A DNA stretch of 64,000 bases from Nocardioidaceae bacterium (lineage in GTDB: Bacteria; Actinomycetota; Actinomycetes; Propionibacteriales; Nocardioidaceae), in the NCBI GenBank assembly GCA_018672315.1, contig CP076053.1:806001-870000 (forward strand), given 5' to 3'. The notes beneath the pieces were generated by a model that worked only from the letters and a program-made list of their open reading frames with translations, was not told where the DNA came from and did no database searches. The position numbers and the translations under genes were made by a program. Below, piece by piece: positions 43,536-53,959 of the stretch. Within the stretch, counting starts at the first letter, position 1. Each line of letters opens with the position of its first letter.

Positions 43536-44753
43536 ATGCCCGAGGCCGTCATCGTCTCCACCGCACGTTCACCCATCGGCCGCGCCAACAAGGGCTCGCT
43601 GAAGGACTTCCGACCCGACGACCTCGCCGCGCTGATGGTGCAGGCCGCCCTGGACAAGGTCCCGGCACTGCAGCCCGACCACATCGACGACCTGCTGCTG
43701 GGCTGCGGGCTGCCCGGCGGCGAGTCCGGCCACAACATGGCGCGCGTCGTCTCCGTGCTGCTCGGGATGGACCAGGTGCCGGGCGCGACCATCACCCGCT
43801 ACTGCTCCTCCTCGGTGCAGACCTCCCGCATGGCGCTGCACGCGATCAAGGCGGGCGAGGCCGACTGCATCATCTCCGCGGGCGTCGAGACGGTCTCCCG
43901 GTTCCGCAAGGGCACCTCCGACCACATCCCCGACACGCAGAACCCCGTCTTCGACGAGGCGCAGCAGCGCACGAAGGACACCGCGGCCCAGGGCCGCGAC
44001 TGGCACGACCCACGGGAGGACGGCGACGTCCCCGACGCCTACATCGGCATGGGATTCACCGCGGAGAACGTCGCGAAGCTGCGGGGGCTCGACCGCAAGG
44101 AGCTCGACGAGTTCGGCGTCCGCAGCCAGAACCTGGCCGAGAAGGCCATCGCCGACGGCTTCTGGGCCAAGGAGATCACCCCGGTCACCGCACCCGACGG
44201 CACCGTCGTGGACTCCGACGACGGCCCGCGGGCCGGCGTGACCTACGACCAGGTCTCCGGTCTGAAGCCCGTCTTCCGCGAGGACGGTGTCGTCACGGCC
44301 GGCAACTGCTGCCCGCTGAACGACGGCGCCGCCGCCGTGGTCGTCATGAGCGACACCAAGGCCGCCGAGCTGGGCCTGACGCCGCTGGCGCGCATCGTCT
44401 CCACCGGCGTGTCCGGCCTCTCGCCGGAGATCATGGGTCTGGGTCCAGTGGAGTCCTCCCGGCGGGCGCTCGCGAACGCCGGCATGAGCATCGACGACAT
44501 CGATCTCGTCGAGATCAACGAGGCGTTCGCGGCCCAGGTCGTGCCCTCCTACAAGGACCTCGGCATCGACATCGACCGTCTCAACGTCAACGGTGGCGCC
44601 ATCGCCATCGGCCACCCCTTCGGGATGACCGGCGCGCGGCTGCAGGCCACGATGCTCAACTCGCTGCAGCACCACGACAAGCAGACCGGCCTCATCACGA
44701 TGTGCGTCGGTGGCGGCCAGGGCATGGCGATGATCGTGGAACGGATGAGCTGA
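43536..44753 (+). CDS. Acetyl-CoA C-acyltransferase (thiolase)
   Basis: Thiolase of 405 aa that either cleaves 3-ketoacyl-CoA or condenses acetyl-CoA. The nucleophilic Cys90 is in TRYCSSSVQTS, the GHPFGMTGAR motif carries the catalytic His, and the second Cys is in MCVGGGQGMA. It is followed after four bases by a MarR regulator, which may control it. Confidence 0.94.
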   Translation: MPEAVIVSTARSPIGRANKGSLKDFRPDDLAALMVQAALDKVPALQPDHIDDLLLGCGLPGGESGHNMARVVSVLLGMDQVPGATITRYCSSSVQTSRMALHAIKAGEADCIISAGVETVSRFRKGTSDHIPDTQNPVFDEAQQRTKDTAAQGRDWHDPREDGDVPDAYIGMGFTAENVAKLRGLDRKELDEFGVRSQNLAEKAIADGFWAKEITPVTAPDGTVVDSDDGPRAGVTYDQVSGLKPVFREDGVVTAGNCCPLNDGAAAVVVMSDTKAAELGLTPLARIVSTGVSGLSPEIMGLGPVESSRRALANAGMSIDDIDLVEINEAFAAQVVPSYKDLGIDIDRLNVNGGAIAIGHPFGMTGARLQATMLNSLQHHDKQTGLITMCVGGGQGMAMIVERMS

Positions 44754-44757
44754 CCCG

Positions 44758-45294
44758 ATGAGCCAGGCACCTCCCCCCTCGCACGTCCCGACGCCGCCGT
44801 CCCACTCCGGTGTCGAGGGGGAGGTGCCGTGGCTCTCGGCCGACGAGCAGGAGGTCTGGCGGGCCTACGTCGTCGGCTCGACGTGGCTGCTGGACCAGCT
44901 CGACCGTGAGCTGCAGACCCGGCACCGCGTCTCCCTGAGCGAGTACGAGGTGCTGGTGCGGCTCTCCGAGGCCCACGAGCACCGCTGCCGCATGGCGGTG
45001 CTCTCGGACTCGCTGCGGCACTCGCGGTCGCGGATGACCCACACCGTCGGACGCCTCGAGCGCGCCGGTCTCGTACGCCGCGAGCCGGCCGCGTCCGACG
45101 GGCGCGGGGTCGATGCAGTGCTCGAGCCCGCGGGCCTCGAGCTGCTGCGCCGGGCGGCGCCGGACCACGTGCGTGGCGTACGCCGCTGGTTCGTCGACCA
45201 GGGGTCGCGCGAGCAGCTGGCCGCGGTCGGGCACGTCTTCGGTCGCATCACCGACACGCTGACCGAGGGCCACCCGGACGCCGACATCCGCTGA
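44758..45294 (+). CDS. MarR-family transcriptional regulator
   Basis: Winged-helix regulator of 178 aa: LSEYEVLVRLSEA, then the recognition region LRHSRSRMTHTVGRLERAGLVRREPAASDGRG. A Pro/Ser-rich N-terminus of about 25 residues precedes. It starts four bases after the thiolase stop, so it is co-transcribed and probably regulates this operon or itself; the ligand is unknown. Confidence 0.92.
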   Translation: MSQAPPPSHVPTPPSHSGVEGEVPWLSADEQEVWRAYVVGSTWLLDQLDRELQTRHRVSLSEYEVLVRLSEAHEHRCRMAVLSDSLRHSRSRMTHTVGRLERAGLVRREPAASDGRGVDAVLEPAGLELLRRAAPDHVRGVRRWFVDQGSREQLAAVGHVFGRITDTLTEGHPDADIR

Positions 45295-45361
45295 GAGGGC
45301 ACGCCATCACCTTCGGGCGGTGATTCTGTGCCCTCTCGGCGTGATTCTGTGCCCTCTCGGC
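45293..45361. terminator. Bidirectional hairpin with duplicated right arm
   Basis: GAGAGGGCAC (45293-45302) and ATCACC (45306-45311) pair with GGTGAT (45319-45324) and GTGCCCTCTC (45328-45337), interrupted by a 3x3 bubble, with loop TTCGGGC. The right arm is then repeated in tandem (21-mer GTGATTCTGTGCCCTCTCGGC at 45320-45340 and 45341-45361). It lies between convergent marR and ettA. Confidence 0.7.
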
Positions 45362-45363
45362 GG

Positions 45364-47046
<1,683 letters not shown>

Positions 47047-47053
47047 GCTGTCG

Positions 47054-47059
47054 AGCCTA
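47054..47059 (-). promoter_or_regulatory. -10 element for ettA
   Basis: TAGGCT ending seven bases before ATG 47046; leaderless. Confidence 0.6.
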
Positions 47060-47123
47060 CGGGGCGACGGCCCGGGCGCCGTCACCGCCGGGTGGGGCGG
47101 CCCCCGGCGGCGCGGCGTGCCGC

Positions 47124-47618
47124 TCAGACGAGCGCGGGATCGGGCGCGCGCCAGCTCTCCTGCTCCGTGCCTTCGGTGATCTCTCCGGTGTCGGGGTCGA
47201 CGCCGGCGGGGGCCTCCGCCTCGGCCGGCTGCTCCTCGTCCTGCTCCTGGCGCGACGTGCGTGCCTCGGGCTTGGTGAAGCGACTGTTGCCGCGGCTCAG
47301 GTCGTGGCCGACGGCGGTCGCGTCGATCTCCCAGTCGGAGTTCTCCACCCCGTTCTCGCCGGTCCAGCTGCTGCGCCGGAGCCGACCGGTGACGATGACC
47401 GCCTCGCCGCGCTGCACGGACTGGGAGACGTTGCGCCCCAGCTGGCCCCAGGCGCGCACCGAGTACCAGGCGGTCTCGCCGTCGACCCACTGCCCGTCGC
47501 GGCGCACGCGGGGCGTGGCGCCGAGGCGGAACTTCGCGAGGCGGGAGTCGGCGTCGAACTCGTGGACCGTGACGGGGCCGCCGACCCAGCCCTGCACCGT
47601 GACCTGCGTGTCGTACAT
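47124..47618 (-). CDS. Single-stranded DNA-binding protein paralogue lacking the acidic tip
   Basis: OB-fold SSB-like protein of 164 aa. Recognisable strands: TVQGWVGGPVTVHEF, AKFRLGATPRV, TAWYSVRAWGQLGRNVSQSVQRGEAVIVTGRLRRSSW. The C-terminal third is acidic and disordered but ends WRAPDPALV rather than the DDDIPF-type tip that recruits replication partners, so it is unlikely to be the main replicative SSB. A very strong ribosome site (GGAGGAGGT, five-base spacer) precedes ATG 47618. It lies between the dynamin-like genes and ettA on one strand. Confidence 0.88.
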   Translation of the reverse strand: MYDTQVTVQGWVGGPVTVHEFDADSRLAKFRLGATPRVRRDGQWVDGETAWYSVRAWGQLGRNVSQSVQRGEAVIVTGRLRRSSWTGENGVENSDWEIDATAVGHDLSRGNSRFTKPEARTSRQEQDEEQPAEAEAPAGVDPDTGEITEGTEQESWRAPDPALV

Positions 47619-47623
47619 GAGGG

Positions 47624-47632
47624 ACCTCCTCC
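47624..47632 (-). promoter_or_regulatory. Strong ribosome binding site of the ssb-like gene
   Basis: GGAGGAGGT five bases before ATG 47618, the best Shine-Dalgarno match I noticed in the window; suggests high translation. Confidence 0.75.
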
Positions 47633-47772
47633 GGGCAATGCCCGGGCCTGGCGCCCCGGACGGGCACCGCGTACGCCCACCCTGGGGGCGTCTCGCGCGT
47701 CCGGCGAGCGGCGAGGACTCCGGTGGTGGAGAACCCCGCAGGGTGGCGCCCGGGCACGGCAACCGGCCCGCC

Positions 47773-49491
47773 TCAGGTGCCGTGGACGCCCTCGTACGCC
47801 GTGACCTGGTCGCGGCACACGCCGTCCAGGGGCCCCAGCACCTGGAGCTGCGCGACCTCGGCCACGCGCTCGCGCAGCACGCGGTCGATGCGGCGGGCCG
47901 AGCGGGCCGCGGAGACCGAGACCAACCACCGGGTCAGCAGCGCGAGCAGGACGCCGCCGAGGACGCCGACGGCGAGCAGAAGCGTCGGCACCGGCACCGT
48001 CCCGACGCGGCCGCCGAGCGCCAGGTCGGGCAGCGGCACCACGAGAAACGTCGCGAACGCGTTCAGCAGCAGCCAGATCGCGCCCACCAGGCCGGTGGCC
48101 AGGAGCAGCCACTGCAGCACGCGCACGCCGCGCATCCACGCGCGGGGGCGCTCGAGGCCCAGGTCGGCACCGGCGACCGCCTGGTCGAGCGCATCGGCCA
48201 GGTCCTCGGGCACCGGGCTCGCGGCCGCGCGCGCCGCCGTGCGCCAGACCTCCGGGAGGTCGCCGCACCGTGCCTCGACCGCGTCCCGCACCGCACGCTC
48301 GACGTGGGCGCGCTCGACCGCACCGGGCGGCGGCAGCGAGGTGCGCGCCGCCGTCACGAGGTCACCGGAGCGCGGGCCGCGGTCCAGGTGCAGCCGGCGC
48401 AGCGGGTCGGGGCGCAGCCCGGCGATCCATGAGGTGATCGGCCACCCGGTGGCGACCCGTCCGCGGCGGCGGGCCGACGTGCGCGCGGCGGCGACGACCG
48501 TCGGCACGCCCGCAGCCGCGCTGCAGGCGTCGACCACCGTCTCCCGCTGCGTCAAGGACAGCTCGCCGGCAGGGACGGTGCCCACGACCCGCTCGAGCCG
48601 GTCTCCGGCATCGACCAGGTCGGCGAGCAGCCGACCCCGGGCCGCCTCACGCTCGGCCGTGCGTCGCGCGATCTCCTCGGCCAGGGGTTCCAGCCCGTCG
48701 CCACGCGTGGCGGAGGCGGGGAGCACGACTGCCTCGCCGAGTCCGCCGACGGCCAGCAGCCTCCGGAGGTCGGCGAGCACGACCTCGACCTGGTCGGGCG
48801 GCAGCCGGTCCACCTGGTTCAGCACCACCACCGACCGGCCCGCATGACGCCGCAGCGGGGCCAGGTAGCGGTCGTGCAGGGCCGCGTCGGCGTACTTCTG
48901 GGGGTCGACGACCCAGACGAAGACGTCGACGAGGCGGCTGAGCCGGTCCACCTCGTCGTGGTGCTCGACGTGGGTCGAGTCGTGGTCGGGCAGGTCCAGC
49001 AGCACCGTGCCCGCGAGGTCGGTGTGGTCCCCGCCCGCGACCTGGTGGCGGCGGGCTGCACCGATCCAGTCCAGCAGCGGGCCGGGGTCCGGGTCGACCC
49101 CACCGGCGCCACCGACCCCACCGGCGCCACCGACCCCACCGACCCCACCGCGCGCCGGCCAGACCGCGGCGCTCGTCTCGGTCGTAGTGGGACGCCGCAG
49201 TCCCGGCTTGGCGACCTCGGCCCGGCACAGCGCGTTGAACAGCGAGGACTTGCCCGACCCGGTGGCACCCGCCACGGCCACCACGGTGTGGTCCAGCGAC
49301 AGCGCGAGCCGCCGGCCCGCGCGCTCGAGCACCTCCCGGGCCGCTGCGACCTCGGGCGCCGAGGCGACGGGCTCGTGGCGTACGCACGCGGACACGGCCT
49401 GCTCCAGCCCTGCCACGCGCTGCTCGACGTCGCGCCGGTCCACGCCGGCGCCGAGGAGGTCCCGAGCACGCTCGCGCAGGCTCACGACCAC
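47773..49491 (-). CDS. Dynamin-like/YfjP-type GTPase with two C-terminal membrane helices
   Basis: Large GTPase of 572 aa. G1 is GATGSGKSS at residues 75-83, G2 likely PTTTETS near 101, G3 DLPDHD at 166-171 (no Gly as in classic DxxG), G4 NQVD at 225-228. A Gly/Val-rich insert at about 115-132 lies between G2 and G3 and is encoded by 18-bp DNA repeats. Two membrane helices near residues 440-510 (QWLLLATGLVGAIWLLLNAF and PTLLLAVGVLGGVLLALL) place it at the membrane. It overlaps the upstream GTPase gene by ten bases. Function is inferred from similarity to bacterial dynamins acting in membrane remodelling. Confidence 0.85.
   Translation of the reverse strand: MVVSLRERARDLLGAGVDRRDVEQRVAGLEQAVSACVRHEPVASAPEVAAAREVLERAGRRLALSLDHTVVAVAGATGSGKSSLFNALCRAEVAKPGLRRPTTTETSAAVWPARGGVGGVGGAGGVGGAGGVDPDPGPLLDWIGAARRHQVAGGDHTDLAGTVLLDLPDHDSTHVEHHDEVDRLSRLVDVFVWVVDPQKYADAALHDRYLAPLRRHAGRSVVVLNQVDRLPPDQVEVVLADLRRLLAVGGLGEAVVLPASATRGDGLEPLAEEIARRTAEREAARGRLLADLVDAGDRLERVVGTVPAGELSLTQRETVVDACSAAAGVPTVVAAARTSARRRGRVATGWPITSWIAGLRPDPLRRLHLDRGPRSGDLVTAARTSLPPPGAVERAHVERAVRDAVEARCGDLPEVWRTAARAAASPVPEDLADALDQAVAGADLGLERPRAWMRGVRVLQWLLLATGLVGAIWLLLNAFATFLVVPLPDLALGGRVGTVPVPTLLLAVGVLGGVLLALLTRWLVSVSAARSARRIDRVLRERVAEVAQLQVLGPLDGVCRDQVTAYEGVHGT
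49102..49146. repeat. 18-bp tandem repeat inside the GTPase gene
   Basis: Two perfect copies of ACCGGCGCCACCGACCCC plus a half unit (ACCGACCCC). Encodes the Gly-Gly-Val/Ala insert between G2 and G3 and could vary in copy number without breaking the frame. Confidence 0.85.
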
Positions 49492-51254
49492 CCCCTCCCG
49501 CCGCGGACGCCGGCGGCCGCGCGGACGGCGCCGGCGCGACGCAGCAGCTGGCGGTCCGGTGCCGTCGAGGACCCGTGGTCACCGAGGTCGGCCAGATCCC
49601 CGCCGTCGAGCAGCGCGGTGAAGCGCGCACGCTCGGTGAGCATCAGGTCGGTGACACGTCGCGAGAGGTCGTTGCGTGCCTGGGCGGCGAGGCGGCGTAC
49701 GGCCTGGTCGCCGAAGACGGCCTCGAGGAGCTTCTGCCCGACGACCGCCGACCCTCCGGCGACACCGACCTCCGCCCCGGCCAGCAGACCGCCGGTATGG
49801 GCGAAGACGACGACCATGAGTGCGACGCCCAGGCCGTTGACGCCGAAGGCGAGGAACCGCGCCGTCGACCGCTTCTCTGCCCCCTCGGAGCGGACGAGCT
49901 CCAGCACCCCGGCCTGCCACTCCCGCACGGCCCGCTCGGTGCGCTCGCGCAGGTCGCGCGAGGCGCGCCCGAGGTCGGCGTCGCCACCGGCGAGGAGGTC
50001 GCGGCCCGCCGGGTGCGCGACCCAGGCCGACCGTGCCCGCTCCGCGGCCCGCTCGCCGTGCTCGACCACCAGCACCTCGAGCCGCGACTCCACCGCCTGG
50101 CTGACCTGCAACGGTGCGGGCGGCCGCCCGGTCACGGCGGCGGCGACGCGGTCGCGCAACCGTCCGGCGCCCGTCTCCAGGGCCCGCAGCACCTTGCCGG
50201 CACCGACGAACTCCTGCCAGCGCGCCAGCACCTCCCCACGCAGCAGGGTCCCGTCGCTGCAGGCGTCGTCGACGTCGCGCACGGCGTCGTCGTACGCAGC
50301 CGCGGCGTCACGCTCCAGTGCTGCGCGCGCGACCTGCTGCTCCTCGACGGCCGCGGCGAGGTGTTCCGCGCGTTCGCACGCGGCGGCGAGGGCGCCGTCC
50401 AGCGTGCGGCGCACGACCTCCGCCCGGGCCTCGGCGTCGGCCGCGAGACCGTGCAGCCAGTCGCGGATCTCAGCGACCCGGTCGGCGGCCAGCAGTCCGC
50501 GCCCGTCGAGCGCTGCCTCGGGCACCGTCATCAGCCGGGCCTCGGCCAGACCTCGCTCGTCCAGCATCTCGCGCAGGTGCCCCGCGACCTCCGCCACCGC
50601 GGCGTCGTCCGTGCGGTCGAGCACGAGCCCGAGGGCGACGGAGCGCTCGGCCGCTTCCGTGAGGAACCCCCACGGCACCTGGTCGGCATATCGCGCGGCC
50701 GTGGTCACGAAGACCCACAGGTCGGCGGCTGCCAGCAGCTGCGCGGCCAGCGCACGGTTCTCGGCCGCGACCGAGTCGATGTCGGGTGCGTCGAGCAGCG
50801 CGAGACCGCGCGGCACCCCCGGGTGGGCGACCAGGCGCAGCGCGCCCGGCCCGGGCTCGGGACCGGTCCCGGTCACCCGGGCGAGACTCGGCAGCACGCG
50901 GGTGTCCTCGAACCAGGCCACGTCCTCGGGGTGGTGCACCAGCACCGGCGCCCGGGTGGTGGGTCGCAGCACGCCGGGCTCGGAGACCCGCGCCCCGACC
51001 ACCGAGGAGACCAGCGTGGACTTGCCGGATCCGGTCGATCCACCGACCACCGCGAGCAGCGGCGCGTCGAGCGAGGCCAGCCGGGGCAGCACGTAGTCGT
51101 CGAGCTGCGCCACGAGCGCGTCGCGGTCCGCGCGCGCCTGGGAGGCACCCGGCAGCGACAGGGGCAGCGGCGCCGAGGCGGCCTCCGTACGCAACGCCAG
51201 CACCTGCCCCGCCAGGTCCGCGGGCGAGGCCGGCTGCGTGCCCGCGGCCCTCAC
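49482..51254 (-). CDS. Dynamin-family GTPase
   Basis: Large GTPase of 590 aa. G1 is GGSTGSGKST at 71-80, G2 likely RPTTRAP, G3 DAPDID at 155-160, G4 DRTD at 213-216. A long helical region (about 250-450) follows, then a hydrophobic hairpin (LAFGVNGLGVALMVVVFAHTGGLLAGAEV) that may insert into the membrane. GTG 51254 overlaps the PrsW stop as GTGA, and its own stop lies inside the start of the next GTPase, so PrsW and both GTPases form one coupled unit. The pairing recalls the DynA/DynB system of Streptomyces, but orthology is not shown. Confidence 0.84.
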   Translation of the reverse strand: MRAAGTQPASPADLAGQVLALRTEAASAPLPLSLPGASQARADRDALVAQLDDYVLPRLASLDAPLLAVVGGSTGSGKSTLVSSVVGARVSEPGVLRPTTRAPVLVHHPEDVAWFEDTRVLPSLARVTGTGPEPGPGALRLVAHPGVPRGLALLDAPDIDSVAAENRALAAQLLAAADLWVFVTTAARYADQVPWGFLTEAAERSVALGLVLDRTDDAAVAEVAGHLREMLDERGLAEARLMTVPEAALDGRGLLAADRVAEIRDWLHGLAADAEARAEVVRRTLDGALAAACERAEHLAAAVEEQQVARAALERDAAAAYDDAVRDVDDACSDGTLLRGEVLARWQEFVGAGKVLRALETGAGRLRDRVAAAVTGRPPAPLQVSQAVESRLEVLVVEHGERAAERARSAWVAHPAGRDLLAGGDADLGRASRDLRERTERAVREWQAGVLELVRSEGAEKRSTARFLAFGVNGLGVALMVVVFAHTGGLLAGAEVGVAGGSAVVGQKLLEAVFGDQAVRRLAAQARNDLSRRVTDLMLTERARFTALLDGGDLADLGDHGSSTAPDRQLLRRAGAVRAAAGVRGGRGWS

Positions 51255-52423
51255 CAGCCGCCCCCGGAGACGGCCCGGTCGTCGCCGGGGAACCGCACGG
51301 CGGGCCGCACCTGCTGCATCTGAGCGAGCAGCCGGGCGCCGCGTTCGCGACCGTCCTCGGGCGGGTTCCCGCGGATCATGCGGTGGTGCAGGAACCCCAG
51401 ACGCACCGCGAGCTGCTGGTAGTGCTCGGTGGCGTCGCGAGCCCTTCGGCCGCCGACCCGGCGGGCGTGCGTACGCATCGCCTTGCGCCCGTCGAGGTTC
51501 ACCAGCCACGGCACCTCGCGAGGATCCAGGAGCCCGCGGTCGGCGGCGTCGGTGAGCGAGCGCTCCAACATGCGCCGCTCTCGCCGACGCGCCCACACCG
51601 CGAGCACGACCAGCACCGCGAAGGCGGGCAGCATCACCACGACGTAGGTGCCGAGGAAGCCGGCGGCGCCGCCGTAGAGCGCGGAGCTGTTCCACATCAT
51701 GTGCGTCACCACCGCGAGCACGTAGCCGACCAGCGGGGCGAGGATGCGGACCAGGCCCGACCGTGAGGTGACCGCGAGACCCAGACCGATGCCGATGAAG
51801 GAGGTGAAGAGCGGGTGCGCGAAGGGGCTGATCAGCCCGCGCAGCACGAAGAGGCCCACGGCGGACCCCAGGCCCCCACCGCCGCCGTCCTCGCCGAGGT
51901 AGGCCGCGGAGAGGTAGAGGACGTTCTCGGTGAAGGCGAAGCCGATGCCGACGAAGCCCGCGTACACCAGCCCGTCGAGCACTCCGTCGAGGTCCTTGCG
52001 CCGCAACCACACGACGAGGCCCACGAACGCACCCTTCGCCGCCTCCTCCACCACCGGGGCCACGAGCGTCGCCGAGTCCGCCTCGGGCCGTCCCACCAGC
52101 ACCTGGTCGAAGGCCTGGAAGACGATCGCGGCGCTGGTGGCGACCAAGGCACCCCAGCCGAGACCCAGCAGCAGCAGGGAGCGCGGCTCGGGTTCGTAGC
52201 GGTCGAGCCACAGGTAGAGCGCCAGCACCGGTCCGACCGGCAACGCGGCCAGCACCACGGCCACGACGAGGGCGTCGGAGGCCCCGATGCTGAGCAGCAC
52301 CAGGGCCGTGATGAGACCGCCGACCAGCAGGGCCACCGTGACCAGCACGGTGAACAGGGTGGTCCGTACCCGGCCGGGCTCGGGAGGGAGCGCGGCGGGG
52401 CGTACGGCGGGGCGGGCGGCCAT
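51251..52423 (-). CDS. PrsW-family intramembrane metalloprotease
   Basis: Polytopic membrane protease of 390 aa. Conserved PrsW motifs are present: APVVEEAAKGAF with the paired glutamates, GFAFTENVLYLS, SPFAHPLFTSFIGIGLG and VVTHMMWNSS. Relatives cleave membrane-anchored anti-sigma factors; the substrate here is unknown and no anti-sigma gene is adjacent. ATG 52423 has TACTGT six bases upstream (leaderless). It heads the GTPase operon. Confidence 0.9.
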   Translation of the reverse strand: MAARPAVRPAALPPEPGRVRTTLFTVLVTVALLVGGLITALVLLSIGASDALVVAVVLAALPVGPVLALYLWLDRYEPEPRSLLLLGLGWGALVATSAAIVFQAFDQVLVGRPEADSATLVAPVVEEAAKGAFVGLVVWLRRKDLDGVLDGLVYAGFVGIGFAFTENVLYLSAAYLGEDGGGGGLGSAVGLFVLRGLISPFAHPLFTSFIGIGLGLAVTSRSGLVRILAPLVGYVLAVVTHMMWNSSALYGGAAGFLGTYVVVMLPAFAVLVVLAVWARRRERRMLERSLTDAADRGLLDPREVPWLVNLDGRKAMRTHARRVGGRRARDATEHYQQLAVRLGFLHHRMIRGNPPEDGRERGARLLAQMQQVRPAVRFPGDDRAVSGGGW

Positions 52424-52429
52424 GGGCTC

Positions 52430-52435
52430 ACAGTA
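52430..52435 (-). promoter_or_regulatory. -10 element for the PrsW-GTPase operon
   Basis: TACTGT ending six bases before ATG 52423. It is separated by 24 bases from the divergent -10 of the aminopeptidase P gene. Confidence 0.55.
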
Positions 52436-52459
52436 GAGCCGTCGCGGCAGCCGGGGTCG

Positions 52460-52465
52460 TAGCCT
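52460..52465 (+). promoter_or_regulatory. -10 element for aminopeptidase P gene
   Basis: TAGCCT ending six bases before ATG 52472; leaderless. Confidence 0.6.
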
Positions 52466-52471
52466 GAGGCG

Positions 52472-53905
52472 ATGAGCAGCGAGCAGCAGGCGGCCACGAC
52501 CGACACCGGTGAGGAGTCCCACGACCCGTCGGTGCCGCGGGCGTACGCGGACTTCATGCGCACCGGGTGGGGTGAGCGGCCGCTGGACGTCTCGCGGCAC
52601 CCCGTCGCCGACTCGGCGGAGCGTCGGCGCAAGGCGATCGCGGCGATGTTCCCCGGGGAGCGTCTCGTGGTGCCGGCAGGCGGCTACAAGGTGCGCGCGA
52701 ACGACACCGACTACCGGTTCCGTCCCGACACCGCGCACACCTGGCTGTGCGGCAACCAGACCTCCGACGCCGTGCTCGTGCTCGAGGACGGCGAGGCCAC
52801 GCTGTACGCCCGGCCCCGCTCCTCCCGCGACACCGACGAGTTCTTCCGCGACCGGCAGTACGGCGAGCTGTGGGCCGGCCGCCGGCCCTCGCTCGGGGAG
52901 ATCGGTGAGACCCTCGGCGTGCGGACCAGGCACCTCGACGAGCTGCCGGACGTGCTGCGCGGAAGGGGGCGTACGCGTCTGCTGCGCGGTCGCGACGGGC
53001 GCATCGACTCGCTCGTACGCCCCGACGCCGCCGCCGATGCCACGGTCGACGCCGAGCTCGCCCGGGCGCTGTCGGAGGCCCGACTGGTCAAGGACGACTG
53101 GGAGCTCGGCGAGCTGCGCGCCGCCTGCGACGCCACCACGCTCGGCTTCTCCGACAGCGTCGCCGACTGGGACAACGCGCTCGTGCACGGCGAGCGCTGG
53201 ATCGAGGGCACTTTCTTCCGGCGTGCCCGCACGATGGGCAACGACCTCGGCTACGACTCGATCGTCGGCGGCGGCCAGCACGCCACGACGCTGCACTGGA
53301 TCACCAACGACGGACCCCTCGTGCCCGGCGAGATGGTGCTGCTCGACATGGGGGTCGAGGCGACCAGCCTCTACACCGCCGACGTGACCAGGACGCTGCC
53401 CGTCTCCGGTCGGTACTCCGCCCTGCAGCGCGAGCTCTACTCCCTGGTGCTCGAGGCGCAGCAGGCCGGCATCGACGCCGTCCGCCCCGGGGTGCCGTTC
53501 CAAGCGGCCCACCAGGCCGCGATGCGCGTGCTCGCCCACGCGCTCGAGGACATGGGGCTGCTGCCAGTCAGCGCCGAGGAGGCCCTGGACCCCGAGTCCC
53601 GGGTGTACGCCCGCTGGACCCTGCACGGCACCAGCCACATGCTCGGGATGGACGTGCACGACTGCGCGGCGTCCGACCCGGGCGCCTACCCGAAGGGGGA
53701 CCTGGCCGAGGGCATGGTGCTCACGGTCGAGCCGGGGCTCTACTTCCAGTCCGACGACCTGCTGGTGCCCGAGGAGCTGCGCGGCATCGGCATCCGCATC
53801 GAGGACGACGTCGTCGTGACCGCCGACGGCTGCGAGAACCTCTCCGAGGCACTGCCCCGCGACCCCGACGCGGTGGAGGAGTGGATGGCGCGGCTGCGGG
53901 CCTGA
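52472..53905 (+). CDS. pepP: Aminopeptidase P family protein (Xaa-Pro aminopeptidase)
   Basis: M24B metallopeptidase of 477 aa that removes an N-terminal residue ahead of proline. The N-terminal AMP_N domain covers about 1-170. Pita-bread ligands are visible: GEMVLLDMGVEATSLYTADVTRT (two Asp), THGTSHMLGMDVHD (written LHGTSHMLG here, with His), LTVEPGLYF and GIRIEDDVVVT (Glu residues). No signal peptide. Divergent from the PrsW operon. Confidence 0.93.
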   Translation: MSSEQQAATTDTGEESHDPSVPRAYADFMRTGWGERPLDVSRHPVADSAERRRKAIAAMFPGERLVVPAGGYKVRANDTDYRFRPDTAHTWLCGNQTSDAVLVLEDGEATLYARPRSSRDTDEFFRDRQYGELWAGRRPSLGEIGETLGVRTRHLDELPDVLRGRGRTRLLRGRDGRIDSLVRPDAAADATVDAELARALSEARLVKDDWELGELRAACDATTLGFSDSVADWDNALVHGERWIEGTFFRRARTMGNDLGYDSIVGGGQHATTLHWITNDGPLVPGEMVLLDMGVEATSLYTADVTRTLPVSGRYSALQRELYSLVLEAQQAGIDAVRPGVPFQAAHQAAMRVLAHALEDMGLLPVSAEEALDPESRVYARWTLHGTSHMLGMDVHDCAASDPGAYPKGDLAEGMVLTVEPGLYFQSDDLLVPEELRGIGIRIEDDVVVTADGCENLSEALPRDPDAVEEWMARLRA

Positions 53906-53959
53906 CCGCTCCGACCTCCCCGGACGGTCGGGCCCGCTGCACCTAGACTTGCCGGTCTG

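Noticed and set aside
49102-49146. CRISPR-like repeat array
   Set aside because: No spacers; direct repeats are in-frame coding for a Gly-rich insert.
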